DNA of 64,000 bases from Pelobium manganitolerans (GCF_003609575.1 NZ_MBTA01000026.1:186001-250000), one strand, 5' to 3'. Shown: positions 26,157 to 35,270, numbered from the stretch's first letter. A program made the numbers and translations. The notes: generated by a model from the letters alone, not told the origin.

Positions 26157-26238
26157 CAATTGCATCCCTACGTTGGCATTATCCAAATCAGGTATCGGGT
26201 GTAAATCTCAGCCTTGCGGGCACCCCGTGCTTTTGTTC
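26157..26238 (-). ncRNA. TPP (THI-element) riboswitch of the methyltransferase-ThiE operon
   Basis: Read on the minus strand, GCACGGGGTGCC near 26229-26218, GGCTGAGATTTACACCC near 26214, then ACCTGATTTGGATAATGCCAACGTAGGGATGC ending near 26161. The GGGGTGC, CTGAGA, CCTGAT, GGATAATGCC and GTAGGGA boxes are the invariant parts of the TPP aptamer, with the compact P3 of the minimal class. A terminator follows at 26101-26142, implying transcriptional attenuation by TPP. Confidence 0.95.
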
Positions 26239-26333
26239 AACAAATATGGTCAATTGTTTTGACTATCGGTGCATGTTTTAATTTTTAGAAGTTTATGCTT
26301 GCAATGCCCCGAGTGTGCTAACGTCTATCTCCA

Positions 26334-27212
26334 TCATTTTATCACCAATAAAGGCATCACTCTATCGCGCAATAGCATATCATTGGTGGTGCTGCCTACA
26401 AACAGCTTGGTTAAATTGTTGGCGCCTTTTGCAGAGATGATCATCATATCAAATGATCCTTTTCCTGCTTCTTCTTCAATTACTTCAACGGTAGAGGATT
26501 CTTCTTTATCTACAAATTTGAATTTGATGTAGCGCGGTAGCTCGTATTTTTTAATAAACTGTTGCATTCGGGTGTCCAGGTGCAGTTTAGTACGGTCTAA
26601 TGCTTGCTCAAAATCAATATAAGGAAAGAAAAAAGAGGGGATGCCGTAAACATGCAGTGCCTCAATTCCACCGTCGAAATTTTCGACTAAACTGCGCGCG
26701 GCGTCAAAAGAACGGGCAGATGCGGTACTAAAATCTGTGGGCACCAAAACTTTGTGCAAACGGTTTTGGGTGGTTTCTGGCACCAACAATAAACTACAAT
26801 CCAACATCCGCACTAATTTTTGCGTTAAAATACCTGTTCCTTGTATTTCACTTTTATTGCCTGCCATTACCGCATCAACCTCATATTGCTCGGCCAGCTC
26901 AGTCAGCACGCTTTCTGTATAATTGTCAGACGTGGTCAAGAGCTCATAGTTGCAGGATCCGGTAAAATGTGCTTTGATATTCCTGTTTAGTTCGCGCTCT
27001 ACAATACCTTCAATGGTAATGCCTTCTTTCAATAAATCTTCGTATAAGTTATGCAGTGCAGAGCGCTTTACGTTGTGTACGAAGTAGAGTTTTTTTATGG
27101 GCCATTTGCTGCACAAAAAGCTGATGTACCGCAAAAGCACGGCATCCATCTCGGTTAAATCCAGCGCCAGTAAAACGCTCAGCTCTTTATTCATTTTAAT
27201 CTTAGTGTTCAT
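26334..27212 (-). CDS. Universal stress protein, tandem two-domain
   Basis: A 292-residue protein made of two UspA-like domains. The second domain (about 145-290) starts with KVLVPTDFSTASARSFDAARSLVENFDGGIEALHVYGI and ends with FDMMIISAKGANNLTKLFVGSTTNDMLL, which shows the G..(9)GS(T) nucleotide-binding signature of ATP-binding USPs; the first (about 1-140) is more degenerate. The gene starts 3 bp after the BCCT transporter stop, so it is the downstream member of a two-gene unit. USPs near transporters often act as regulators or stress-linked partners; a role in controlling the transporter is inferred only. No membrane segments. Confidence 0.87.
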   Translation of the reverse strand: MNTKIKMNKELSVLLALDLTEMDAVLLRYISFLCSKWPIKKLYFVHNVKRSALHNLYEDLLKEGITIEGIVERELNRNIKAHFTGSCNYELLTTSDNYTESVLTELAEQYEVDAVMAGNKSEIQGTGILTQKLVRMLDCSLLLVPETTQNRLHKVLVPTDFSTASARSFDAARSLVENFDGGIEALHVYGIPSFFFPYIDFEQALDRTKLHLDTRMQQFIKKYELPRYIKFKFVDKEESSTVEVIEEEAGKGSFDMMIISAKGANNLTKLFVGSTTNDMLLRDRVMPLLVIK

Positions 27213-27215
27213 TCT

Positions 27216-28877
27216 TTATAGGTTTGATGTATCGTCTGCTTTTTGTTCTTCGCTGTTTGTCTGATTTTTTCGCTCTTCGCGCTCTTTTTCTACCAGTTGC
27301 AAAATGTGTTTACGGTAAGTTTCTTTTTCGAGCAACATTTTCTTCCGCTCACTACGCTGGTGATCTTCTTTAAGTCCGGACAGTAAAGAAAAACACATCA
27401 TCACCAATAAAATGGCAAAAGGCAAACCAGAAATAGTTACGGCCGTTTGCAAAGCGTTTAAGCCTCCGCCATACATCAGCACGGCTGCAATAATACCGGT
27501 AGCGGCAGCCCATATTACCCGCTGAAACGGAGGGGTTTTTAACTTTCCGCCAGATGTGATACTGTCCATTACCAATGCGCCAGAGTCTGCCGAAGTAATG
27601 ATGAAGCTACAAAGCACCAAGCCTAAAATTTTAAGGACTATGGCCAGTGGGAACTTATCAAAAAAGACATATAGCGCGGTAGAGATATTGTCTTGAACGG
27701 CAGCAATCATCGCGGTATCGCCTAGCAAAATATCTTTCATGGTAGTGCCGCCAAAGGCAGAAAACCACAAGAAAGTAACTAACGCTGGTAAAATTAATAC
27801 GCAAAGCATAAATTCTTTGATCGTTCTTCCGCGCGAGATGCGGGCGATAAAGGTTCCTACAAAGGGCGACCAAGAAATCCACCAGCCCCAGTACATAATG
27901 GTGCGGATTTTTTGCCATTCGCTATTGCGCAGCGACTCTGTCCAGGTAGACATTTCGATAAAATGGGTAAGGTAACTGCCAATGTTTTGGATGTAAGATT
28001 TTAAGATAAAAGTAGTTGGACCTAATACCAAAACCAACACAAAAATACTGATAGCCACCCTTACGTTTAATATGCTGAGGATTTTTACCCCTTTGTTTAG
28101 TCCGCTAAAAGCGGATAGGGTAGCAGCTAAAGTAATTACGGCGATAATGACGATTTGATAAAACAGTGTGCTAGACGTGCCGAAAATATGTGTAAAACCC
28201 GAGTTGATTTGCCCTACACCAAAACCGATGGTAGTGGCCAAACCAAAAAGCGTGGTAATTACGGCCATAATGTCTATCACATTGCCAAACCAGCCATAAA
28301 TTTTGTTACCCATGATAGGATAAAAGGCCGAACGTAGTGTTAAAGGCATTTTGCGGTTATAAGTAAAATAGGCTAACGATAAACCAACCAATGAGTAAAT
28401 TGCCCAGCCGTGAATACCATGATGTAAAAAAGAGAAGTTAATGGCTTCTTGTGCAATTTCGGCAGGATTTTGCCCCGCTAAACGTGGCGGATCTAAAAAA
28501 TCCCGAACAGGATCTGCGATGCTGAAAAGCACGAGTCCATTGCCTATGCCAGCACTAAAAAGCATCGCAAACCAAGCCCAAAGGCTAAATTCGGGCTCTG
28601 CCTTTTCGCCCCCGATACGTATCTCGCCGAACTTCCCAAACGCCAAATACAAACAAAAGATGATGAAGATATTTACCGCTAAGGTGTAAATCCAGCCTCC
28701 GTGCCCCGAGACGTAGCTTTGTGCTATCGCAAAATAGTAATCTGCCTGATTGTGGAATGCTAAGGTAAGTGTCACGCTTAACAGTATAACTGCCACGGCT
28801 GACAAGAATACCGTTTTGTTGACCACCATCCCGAGAAATTTTTTGCCTGTTTTGTTGTTGAGTGTGTTTATTTGCAT
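27216..28877 (-). CDS. BCCT family transporter (betaine/carnitine/choline type)
   Basis: A 553-residue transporter with about twelve membrane segments. The BCCT signature appears as WTESLRNSEWQKIRTIMYWGWWISWSPFVGTFIARISRGRTIKEF near residues 310-355, with the aromatic box region (YWGWWISWSPF), and other family motifs such as FSAGIGNGLVLFSIADPVRDF near 108 and HHGIHGWAIYSLVGL near 150. The C-terminus after about residue 500 is a long charged tail rich in Lys, Glu and Arg (KEDHQRSERKKMLLEKETYRK), resembling the osmosensing tail of BetP-type carriers. It imports a quaternary ammonium compound using Na+ or H+ gradients. It forms a pair with a universal stress protein gene (3 bp gap), suggesting an osmotic stress link. 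Confidence 0.93.
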   Translation of the reverse strand: MQINTLNNKTGKKFLGMVVNKTVFLSAVAVILLSVTLTLAFHNQADYYFAIAQSYVSGHGGWIYTLAVNIFIIFCLYLAFGKFGEIRIGGEKAEPEFSLWAWFAMLFSAGIGNGLVLFSIADPVRDFLDPPRLAGQNPAEIAQEAINFSFLHHGIHGWAIYSLVGLSLAYFTYNRKMPLTLRSAFYPIMGNKIYGWFGNVIDIMAVITTLFGLATTIGFGVGQINSGFTHIFGTSSTLFYQIVIIAVITLAATLSAFSGLNKGVKILSILNVRVAISIFVLVLVLGPTTFILKSYIQNIGSYLTHFIEMSTWTESLRNSEWQKIRTIMYWGWWISWSPFVGTFIARISRGRTIKEFMLCVLILPALVTFLWFSAFGGTTMKDILLGDTAMIAAVQDNISTALYVFFDKFPLAIVLKILGLVLCSFIITSADSGALVMDSITSGGKLKTPPFQRVIWAAATGIIAAVLMYGGGLNALQTAVTISGLPFAILLVMMCFSLLSGLKEDHQRSERKKMLLEKETYRKHILQLVEKEREERKNQTNSEEQKADDTSNL

Positions 28878-29372
<495 letters not shown>

Positions 29373-30260
29373 TTATTCCACATAACCTTTTTGCGCTTTA
29401 AAGTAGGCAAAATTGAAAATGAAAACCGCAATTACGATTAAAGAAAAGCCAATAATTTGGGCGGTATTTATAGCTTCGTTATAGTAAAGTACAGCAAGTA
29501 AAAAGCTGATTACTGGGTTTAGGTATAAGAGCGTACCAACTACAGAAGATGATAGTTTTTTTAATGCGTAAATATTGAGGAACAGGGGTATAATGGTATA
29601 AAAAACAGCAATTACTAAAATGAGAACATGAAAAACGGGTGTTTTTTCTGTGGGCTGCTCCATCAAAAGAAAAGCGGGAATTAGGAAGATTGCGCCTGCG
29701 GTAATGTGGATGGTTAAGGTGAAGAAACGATCAACATCAAACTTGTTTTTTTGAAGCACCAGATAAATTGCATAAGAAAGTGCGATTACCATGCTGTAAA
29801 ACAAATCAATAAAATGCCCATACGCTAATATCAGGCAACTTACTAAGCTTAAGAAAACGGCAAACCATTGCCCTTTATTTAGCTTTTCTTTCAAAAAAAC
29901 CGCGGCTAAAAACGTAGTGAGAATGGGGCAAATTAAATAAGCTAAAGAGGTGGCGTTAACGCTTATCGCATTCATTACGTAAATGAATAAGAACCAATTA
30001 AGACTGAGGGTTAGCGCACTCATTAATAAGTTCAATATCCAACTGAGTAGCTCGGGCCTTGGCATTTGTTTAATTTTGGCAATGCTTTCAAAAGTTTGCT
30101 TTCTTCTAAAAAGTAGGCTGGCTAAAATAATGCAAACGGTTGCGTAGCTAACGCGATAAATTAAAATATCTATGGAGGGGAACGCGCTTAAAGGCTTTAG
30201 CACCAAAGCAAATGTACCCCAAATGGCAAAACCTGTGATTGCGGATAGATAATATTTCAT
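29373..30260 (-). CDS. EamA/DMT family transporter
   Basis: A 295-residue membrane protein with ten predicted hydrophobic segments arranged as two EamA repeats of five. The first repeat begins with the usual FAIWGTFALVLKPLSAFPSIDILIYRVSYATVCIILASLLF, the second with SMVIALSYAIYLVLQKN and contains PVISFLLAVLYYNEAINTAQIIGFSLIVIAVFIFN, a strong match to the EamA repeat ending. The pattern resembles RarD-type permeases (chloramphenicol-sensitive protein). Likely an exporter of small metabolites, substrate unknown. It is preceded on its 5' side by about 160 bp without features and followed by the (TTAG)10 repeat. Confidence 0.88.
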   Translation of the reverse strand: MKYYLSAITGFAIWGTFALVLKPLSAFPSIDILIYRVSYATVCIILASLLFRRKQTFESIAKIKQMPRPELLSWILNLLMSALTLSLNWFLFIYVMNAISVNATSLAYLICPILTTFLAAVFLKEKLNKGQWFAVFLSLVSCLILAYGHFIDLFYSMVIALSYAIYLVLQKNKFDVDRFFTLTIHITAGAIFLIPAFLLMEQPTEKTPVFHVLILVIAVFYTIIPLFLNIYALKKLSSSVVGTLLYLNPVISFLLAVLYYNEAINTAQIIGFSLIVIAVFIFNFAYFKAQKGYVE

Positions 30261-30419
30261 AAAGTTTCATCATCCCGAAAATTCCTTTTTTAAACCCGAG
30301 AATTTAGCGCAGGAAAATATAAAGCCAAACGGCTGGCGAAATTACAGAAAAGAACTTAACATGCCTTTAGCACTGGGCATTTAAACATTCCTATCGCGTC
30401 AAATTCAATCTTTTTTGTT

Positions 30420-30899
30420 TTACTTCTTGTTCCTCAGTTCACGCTTGTTGTTGTTCCTGGAGCGGTTTTTTCTCAATCGTTCTTGTATATAGTGCTCTCG
30501 GCTTAACGCAATCTCTTTGCGCACAGGTTCGTAGCTGTTCAAATACGTCGTTAATTTTGGAGTTGGACTAAAAGTTAGGCGAGCTATTTTAGGGATGTTA
30601 GGGATTATCTCAAGTTTAGGATTGCAACCAAGATCCGTCAGCAAAGATTGTAATGCTTGCATTTTAGATGCGGAATTACCCATCCTGATAACATATTGCT
30701 TATTTTCTATCGATCCAAACCGAATAAAAGCGCCAGCGATAAAAGCTAGTTTGGCTTGTTCATTTTTAAAAATAGCTGCCTTTAGTGTTCCTTCTAATAT
30801 AGGTTCGCCTTGCGGGGTGAAATCTGTACTTTTTTGAAAATTATAATAACTGTTAAGCTTTTGCGCTATGGCTCGGATTTCAAGGTGTTGCCTTCCCAT
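30420..30899 (-). CDS. Unrecognised basic protein, degenerate LAGLIDADG-like
   Basis: A 159-residue protein with a very basic C-terminal tail (KNRSRNNNKRELRNKK). I do not recognise the family. Residues 50-85 (AKLAFIAGAFIRFGSI) faintly resemble the first LAGLIDADG helix of homing-type endonucleases or the WhiA N-domain, but the catalytic acidic residues are missing, so this is speculative. Its start codon lies 34 bp inside the end of the upstream lipoprotein gene (frame shifted), implying translational coupling. Codon use is similar to neighbours. Kept as a gene because of length, frame integrity and coupling. Confidence 0.55.
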   Translation of the reverse strand: MGRQHLEIRAIAQKLNSYYNFQKSTDFTPQGEPILEGTLKAAIFKNEQAKLAFIAGAFIRFGSIENKQYVIRMGNSASKMQALQSLLTDLGCNPKLEIIPNIPKIARLTFSPTPKLTTYLNSYEPVRKEIALSREHYIQERLRKNRSRNNNKRELRNKK

Positions 30900-31141
30900 T
30901 TTATTCGCTGATAAACACTTTGTGGATAGGTGACTTTAACTATTGAATCAATAGCTGCAATTAAAATAGCGTCTGATCCATGGTACTGTTCTATCTGGTT
31001 TTTGTACCTCGGATCTAAACGTCTGCCCATGTAATCGTCTAGCGTTCCTAAAATGAAAAATTCGTTCGTATAATTTTTAGGTTGTGTACAGGCGCTGCAT
31101 ATCAAAGTAAGCCACAAAAAGAAATGAAAGCAGGTTTTCAT
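30866..31141 (-). CDS. Small secreted lipoprotein, unknown function
   Basis: A 91-residue protein with a lipoprotein signal peptide: FFLWLTLICSAC, with the lipidated Cys near residue 18 (lipobox ICSAC). The mature part is 70 residues with DDYMGRRLDPRYKNQIEQYH and ends KWEGNTLKSEP. No family recognised. Its 3' end overlaps the next gene by 34 bp in another frame, and the 31142-31282 region separates it from the divergent DUF2892-like gene. Function unknown; presence of a lipobox is the main support for being real. Confidence 0.6.
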   Translation of the reverse strand: MKTCFHFFLWLTLICSACTQPKNYTNEFFILGTLDDYMGRRLDPRYKNQIEQYHGSDAILIAAIDSIVKVTYPQSVYQRIKWEGNTLKSEP

Positions 31142-31282
31142 AAAATTGGCTTAGAAGGTAAATATATCAGTTTTCCGTTTTTCTGCATCTACTCCACAAA
31201 AAGTTGCAGTCCTCATTTCCGCCTCCTATTTTTTAATCCGCTAATGGTATGATGATTGTAATGCATTGATAAAAACATACCG

Positions 31283-31573
31283 ATGATTACAGACAAAATT
31301 GAAGAAGTGACGCAGTCTTTAGAAGACACGCTGCTGCAAGAAGATATTTTTACCAATATCAGTAAAACCGAACGTATTTTATCAATGGCTAGCGGAAGCT
31401 ACATCTTTTTAAAAGGCGTAAGTAATATATTTTCGAGTCCGCTTTTAGCCACCACCGAGCTGATTTTAGGTTTCGGCTTATTGCAACGAGGGGTAACCGG
31501 TCATTGCCCAGTTACAGAACGATTGGAAAACAGCAAGTTGGGTTCCACGTCTGTTGTTGTGGTAGAGAGGTAA
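31283..31573 (+). CDS. DUF2892/YgaP-like small membrane protein
   Basis: A 96-residue protein with the YgaP-type transmembrane module: ISKTERILSMASGSYIFLKGVSNIFSSPLLATTELILGFGLLQRGVTGHCPVTE. The N-E-R-x-L-s-x-a-G pattern followed by two short hydrophobic segments and the terminal G.CP motif is the DUF2892 hallmark. Residues 1-25 are acidic. It is probably a small inner-membrane protein; in some bacteria the module is fused to a rhodanese, but here it stands alone and a rhodanese lies about 1 kb away on the other strand. Function unknown. Confidence 0.75.
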   Translation: MITDKIEEVTQSLEDTLLQEDIFTNISKTERILSMASGSYIFLKGVSNIFSSPLLATTELILGFGLLQRGVTGHCPVTERLENSKLGSTSVVVVER

Positions 31574-31707
31574 CGGGGAGAGGAGTTCATTAGTCATTAG
31601 TCAATTAGTTCTGGCATAATTAATTAGTTCATTAGTTATTAGTCATTAATTCATTGGTGAGGAGTTCATTAATTTTAATGAACTCCTTATCTTGATACTC
31701 ACACTCA
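31574..31707. repeat. AT-rich repeats and palindrome between convergent genes
   Basis: Degenerate ATTAGTCATTAGT/ATTAGTTCATTAG repeats, then a perfect hairpin AGGAGTTCATTA (31660-31671)/TAATGAACTCCT (31676-31687), then CTCACACTCACTACTCACACTCACC repeats. The hairpin lies between two convergent gene ends and could act as a bidirectional terminator, although it lacks a long U-tract. Confidence 0.55.
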
Positions 31708-32406
31708 CTACTCACACTCACCGCCCATCACCGCTCGGAGCATTTCGCGTTTGCGGGCTGCGCCGGGCGCTTTTTCAACTTGTAAACCCAAAGCTTTCAT
31801 GGTGCGTTTTAAGTTGCCGGTGATAGCGTAGGTTACAAAAACACCGCCGGGCTTCAAAAATGACACTACCTTCTTAATAAAATCTTCTTCCCACAGCTCT
31901 GGCTGATGGTTGGAGGCAAAGGCATCGAAATAAATGACATCAAACTTTTGTACAGTTTGATAAACTTTGGCATCGCCTTTTACAATGCTGAGCTTTACAA
32001 AATCTGTGATAGATTGAAGTTGGGTTAAGCTATCCTCATAATTAGCAACAAAGCTTTTCCACAAATTAGCAGAAACCAAGTTTTTGTATCCCGTTTCTTC
32101 TAATAAAGCTTTAGAAAGCGGATAGGCTTCTAAACCTACATAACTCAATTTAAGTTCCTTCGCCTGGCAATAATCTGCACTCAGCAAAAAATTAAGTCCT
32201 GTGCCAAAGCCTACTTCCAGCACGCTAGCACTATCCACATTTTTATCTGCCAAATAGTAGCGTAGGCCCGAGTTTAAAAAAACGTGCTCACTTTCTTGCA
32301 ATGCACCGTGTTTGCTATGGTAATTTTCGCCGACAAAAGGATTGTAAATGGTTTTAGAGCCGTCGGCGGTGCTTACTATTTGTAATGCGCTATTATCTTG
32401 ATCCAT
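31708..32406 (-). CDS. mnmD: MnmD-type tRNA (mnm5s2U34)-methyltransferase
   Basis: A 232-residue single-domain version of the DUF752 methyltransferase that in E. coli is the N-terminal half of MnmC. Visible motifs: YHSKHGALQESEHVFLNSGL near residues 28-48, VLEVGFGTGLNFLLSADY near 63 (SAM motif), VKLSIVKGDAKVYQ and FDVIYFDAFASNHQPELWEEDFIKKVVSFLKPGG. It methylates 5-aminomethyl-2-thiouridine at the wobble position of tRNAs for Lys, Glu and Gln. The FAD oxidase half (MnmC1) is absent, as is common in Bacteroidota and plants. It follows the rhodanese gene with a 3-bp gap; rhodaneses can supply sulfur for tRNA thiolation, but that link is inference. Confidence 0.88.
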   Translation of the reverse strand: MDQDNSALQIVSTADGSKTIYNPFVGENYHSKHGALQESEHVFLNSGLRYYLADKNVDSASVLEVGFGTGLNFLLSADYCQAKELKLSYVGLEAYPLSKALLEETGYKNLVSANLWKSFVANYEDSLTQLQSITDFVKLSIVKGDAKVYQTVQKFDVIYFDAFASNHQPELWEEDFIKKVVSFLKPGGVFVTYAITGNLKRTMKALGLQVEKAPGAARKREMLRAVMGGECE

Positions 32407-32409
32407 TAA

Positions 32410-32904
32410 TCACAAAACTTTGGTGCCGTGGCTAACCCACTGCGCCCACTTTTTATCATAAATGTGTATTTCACTGGTTTGTACGCCATTGCTTTTATAA
32501 ACAGGATTATGTTGGTTAACCCATTCAAAAATACCACCGTATAGGTTGTACACATTAGCGTAACCGTTTTTTAACAACTTTTCACCAATTTTTTCGCTTC
32601 TGTAGCCAATGCTACAATAAACTACAATGGTGGCGTTTTTGGGGATGTCCATTACTTTGCGCATATCAAACCAGATATAACCCACATTTCTGGCGCTTTT
32701 TAAATGGCTCACCTCAAACTCATTATCTTCCCTTGTATCTAAAACATACACGTTTTTTAGTTGTTTAAGCGAATCAACCGAGATTAAAGGCACATTGTGC
32801 TGGTATAAATTGTCAAGCATCTCCTGGTAATCCGCGTTCTTTATCTGCGCGGTGGCGATAGTTGAGCTTAAGACCAAGAATGCTACGATAATATTTTTTA
32901 GCAT
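32410..32904 (-). CDS. Secreted rhodanese-like domain protein
   Basis: A 164-residue protein with a signal peptide (IVAFLVLSSTIATAQ, residues 5-19) and one rhodanese domain (about 36-150). The active-site loop is VVYCSIGYRSEKIGEKLL with the conserved Cys near residue 97; preceded by the DTREDNEFEVSHLKSARNVGYIWFD signature. The domain moves sulfane sulfur, but the loop C-S-I-G-Y-R-S is the form often seen in periplasmic single-domain rhodaneses. Exported to the periplasm, so a tRNA role is unlikely despite the adjacency to mnmD (3 bp gap). Probably cotranscribed with mnmD. Confidence 0.85.
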   Translation of the reverse strand: MLKNIIVAFLVLSSTIATAQIKNADYQEMLDNLYQHNVPLISVDSLKQLKNVYVLDTREDNEFEVSHLKSARNVGYIWFDMRKVMDIPKNATIVVYCSIGYRSEKIGEKLLKNGYANVYNLYGGIFEWVNQHNPVYKSNGVQTSEIHIYDKKWAQWVSHGTKVL

Positions 32905-32979
32905 GTTTTTTTAACGGACAGATACGGTGCTTTGTTATTGCAAGCAAAATATTTTGCGGGCAACCAAAGGCTAATATAT

Positions 32980-33043
32980 AAAAAGCCCCAAAACTGGGGC
33001 ACAAAAGAACATAAAAAAAGGCGGTTTTTAATCCGCCTTTTTT
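32980..33043 (-). terminator. Tandem terminators of the M13 peptidase gene
   Basis: Two hairpins on the minus strand follow the stop at 33046: the nearer is AAAAAGGCGG/CCGCCTTTTT at 33015-33042, and the farther is GCCCCA/TGGGGC at 32985-33000 followed by a U-tract in the minus-strand transcript. Two consecutive intrinsic terminators give strong insulation from the rhodanese gene. Confidence 0.8.
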
Positions 33044-33045
33044 GT

Positions 33046-35097
33046 TTACCAAATTCTAATCCGGTTTTCCGGAGCTACGTATAATTTATCGCCCGGTTTA
33101 ACATCAAAAGCTTTGTACCAAGCATCCATATTTACCAGTGGACCAACAGAGCGGTATTCGCTGGGCGAGTGCGGATCGACAATAATCAGCTGCGCTGCAG
33201 TTTCTGGGCGGATGTTCATCCTCCAAACTTGTGCCCATGATAAAAAGAAACGCTGATCTGGCGTAAAGCCGTCAATTTTCTCATTAGATTGACCTTGCTT
33301 CGTCATCTTAAAGGCTTCATAAGCTACATTTAAGCCACCTAAATCGCCAATGTTTTCGCCCAAAGTAAGTTTTCCGTTCACGTGCACGGTATCTAAAACC
33401 GTATATCCATCAAACTGTTCGGCCAACTTTTCTGTGCGTGTTTTAAAATTCTTCAGGTCCTCAGCAGTCCACCAGTTGCGCAAAGTGCCATCTTTGTCAT
33501 ATTGGCTTCCTTCATCATCAAAACCGTGCGACATCTCGTGTCCGATTACTGCGCCTATGCCTCCGTAATTAATGGCATCGTCTGCTTTGGGGTCAAAAAA
33601 CGGAAAATGTAAAATGCCGGCCGGAAAAACAATCTCGTTCAAAACCGGGTTGTAGTAAGCATTTACCGTAGGCGGTGTCATTCCCCATTCGGTTTTGTCT
33701 ACCGGCTTGCCCAATTTGCTAATCATCTTGTTATAAGCCCAGGCGCCCGCATTTCTTAGGTTTTGAAAGTAGGTGTTGCGGTTAATTTGCAAACCTTCAT
33801 AGTTTTCCCATTTATCCGGATAGCCGATTTTTGGCGTAAAAGCGTGTAATTTATCCAATGCTTTTTGTTTGGTAGAGTCGCTCATCCAATCTTGCTTGTT
33901 AATGCGGATTTCGAAAGCTTTAGAAAGGTTGCTCACCAGTTCTTGCATTCTGGCTTTAGCTTCTGGCTTAAAATATTCTTTCACATACAACTGCCCCAAA
34001 AGTTCGCCTATTACAGCATCTGTAGTGCCCGACATGCGTTCCCAACGGGGTTTTTGCACTTTTTGCCCACTTAGCACTTTGCCAAATTCAAAGCTTGCGT
34101 TTACAAAAGGCGAGCTTAAACTGTTGGCAGCCCGTTTTAGGATGTTCCATTTAAGATAAACCTTCCAGTTTTCTACCGGTACATCTTGCAAAAGTTTAGC
34201 AGCGGTTGTAAAAAATGCCGGATTATCCACAATCAGAGAATCTTCTTCGGTAACTTTCATTTCTGCCATTAACTTTTTCCAATCTAAACCGGGCGTTTGC
34301 TTGCTAAAATCAGTTAAGCTAAACTTATTATAAGTTTTGTAAGGATCGCGCATCTCTACACGGCTATATTGTGCCTGCGCTAATTGTCTTTCGATATCAA
34401 AAACTGTTTTCGCATTTTTCTCTGCCGTTAACTGTGGCGTGGCGATTAAAGTAAAAAGCTTAACGATATATTGCTGATAAGCCTCGCGGGCTTTTAAAGA
34501 GCGCGCGTCATCTTTCAGATAATAATCTCTATCCGGCAAGGTGATACCACCCTGGCTCAAGATAGCGGCCATTACTTCGGGATGTTTACTGTCTTGATCT
34601 ACATAAAAATCAAACAAAGGCGAGGCGCTTCCGTTGGTTCTTAAGCTGGCAATTGCTGTTTTTACGCCCTCTAAATTTTTTATGATGTCAATTTTTGCTA
34701 AATCAGGTTTTATCGGGCTGTAACCTAGTTTTTCGATGGTTAAGCTATCCATACCTGCGCCGTAAAAATCGCCCACACGTTTTTCTAATGATCCGGACTT
34801 AGCGTTTTTATTGGCAGCAGCTTGGGTTAACAAGCTGCGTACCGCATTCACGTTAAAATCGTGCAAAACGTTAAAGCTTCCCCAACGTACCTCTTTCGCC
34901 GGGATCGGATTGTTTTTTAGCCATAAGCCATTGGCGTATTCGTAAAAATTATCGCCTGGCTTTACGCTTAAATCCATATTAGCCACGTTGATAAATTTAT
35001 CCGGACTTGGCGATTTGCTGCTTTGGGCAGATAAATTGCCGACGCTGGCCACAGCAATTAAGCCCAAAAACAGGCTATTAGATGTAAATTTGTTCAT
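33046..35097 (-). CDS. M13 family metallopeptidase (neprilysin/PepO-like), secreted
   Basis: A 683-residue zinc endopeptidase with a signal peptide (FLGLIAVASVGNLSAQ, residues 10-25). The zinc motif HEMSH lies in VIGHEMSHGFDDEGSQYD near residue 520, the third zinc ligand in LGENIGDLGGL near 580, and the substrate-binding NAYYNPVLNEIVFPAGIL near 478, the M13 NAYY motif. It ends with PEKRIRIW-like tail (ENRIRIW), conserved in this family. It degrades oligopeptides outside the cytoplasm; many Bacteroidota have several paralogs. Divergent from valS with about 170 bp between starts. Tandem terminators follow. Confidence 0.94.
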   Translation of the reverse strand: MNKFTSNSLFLGLIAVASVGNLSAQSSKSPSPDKFINVANMDLSVKPGDNFYEYANGLWLKNNPIPAKEVRWGSFNVLHDFNVNAVRSLLTQAAANKNAKSGSLEKRVGDFYGAGMDSLTIEKLGYSPIKPDLAKIDIIKNLEGVKTAIASLRTNGSASPLFDFYVDQDSKHPEVMAAILSQGGITLPDRDYYLKDDARSLKAREAYQQYIVKLFTLIATPQLTAEKNAKTVFDIERQLAQAQYSRVEMRDPYKTYNKFSLTDFSKQTPGLDWKKLMAEMKVTEEDSLIVDNPAFFTTAAKLLQDVPVENWKVYLKWNILKRAANSLSSPFVNASFEFGKVLSGQKVQKPRWERMSGTTDAVIGELLGQLYVKEYFKPEAKARMQELVSNLSKAFEIRINKQDWMSDSTKQKALDKLHAFTPKIGYPDKWENYEGLQINRNTYFQNLRNAGAWAYNKMISKLGKPVDKTEWGMTPPTVNAYYNPVLNEIVFPAGILHFPFFDPKADDAINYGGIGAVIGHEMSHGFDDEGSQYDKDGTLRNWWTAEDLKNFKTRTEKLAEQFDGYTVLDTVHVNGKLTLGENIGDLGGLNVAYEAFKMTKQGQSNEKIDGFTPDQRFFLSWAQVWRMNIRPETAAQLIIVDPHSPSEYRSVGPLVNMDAWYKAFDVKPGDKLYVAPENRIRIW

Positions 35098-35270
35098 GTG
35101 TGTTGTGTAATTGATGCATGAAGATACGTACTGAACGGCGCCACCTTCAAAAAATCGACAGTATTGTTACTTTTCTTAACGGATGACCGTATATGTTAAC
35201 ATTGGAATTAAAGCCCAATAATTTGCTGATAAACCCTATTTTTGCGTTCCGAAAAAATATTTAGCTTAAG

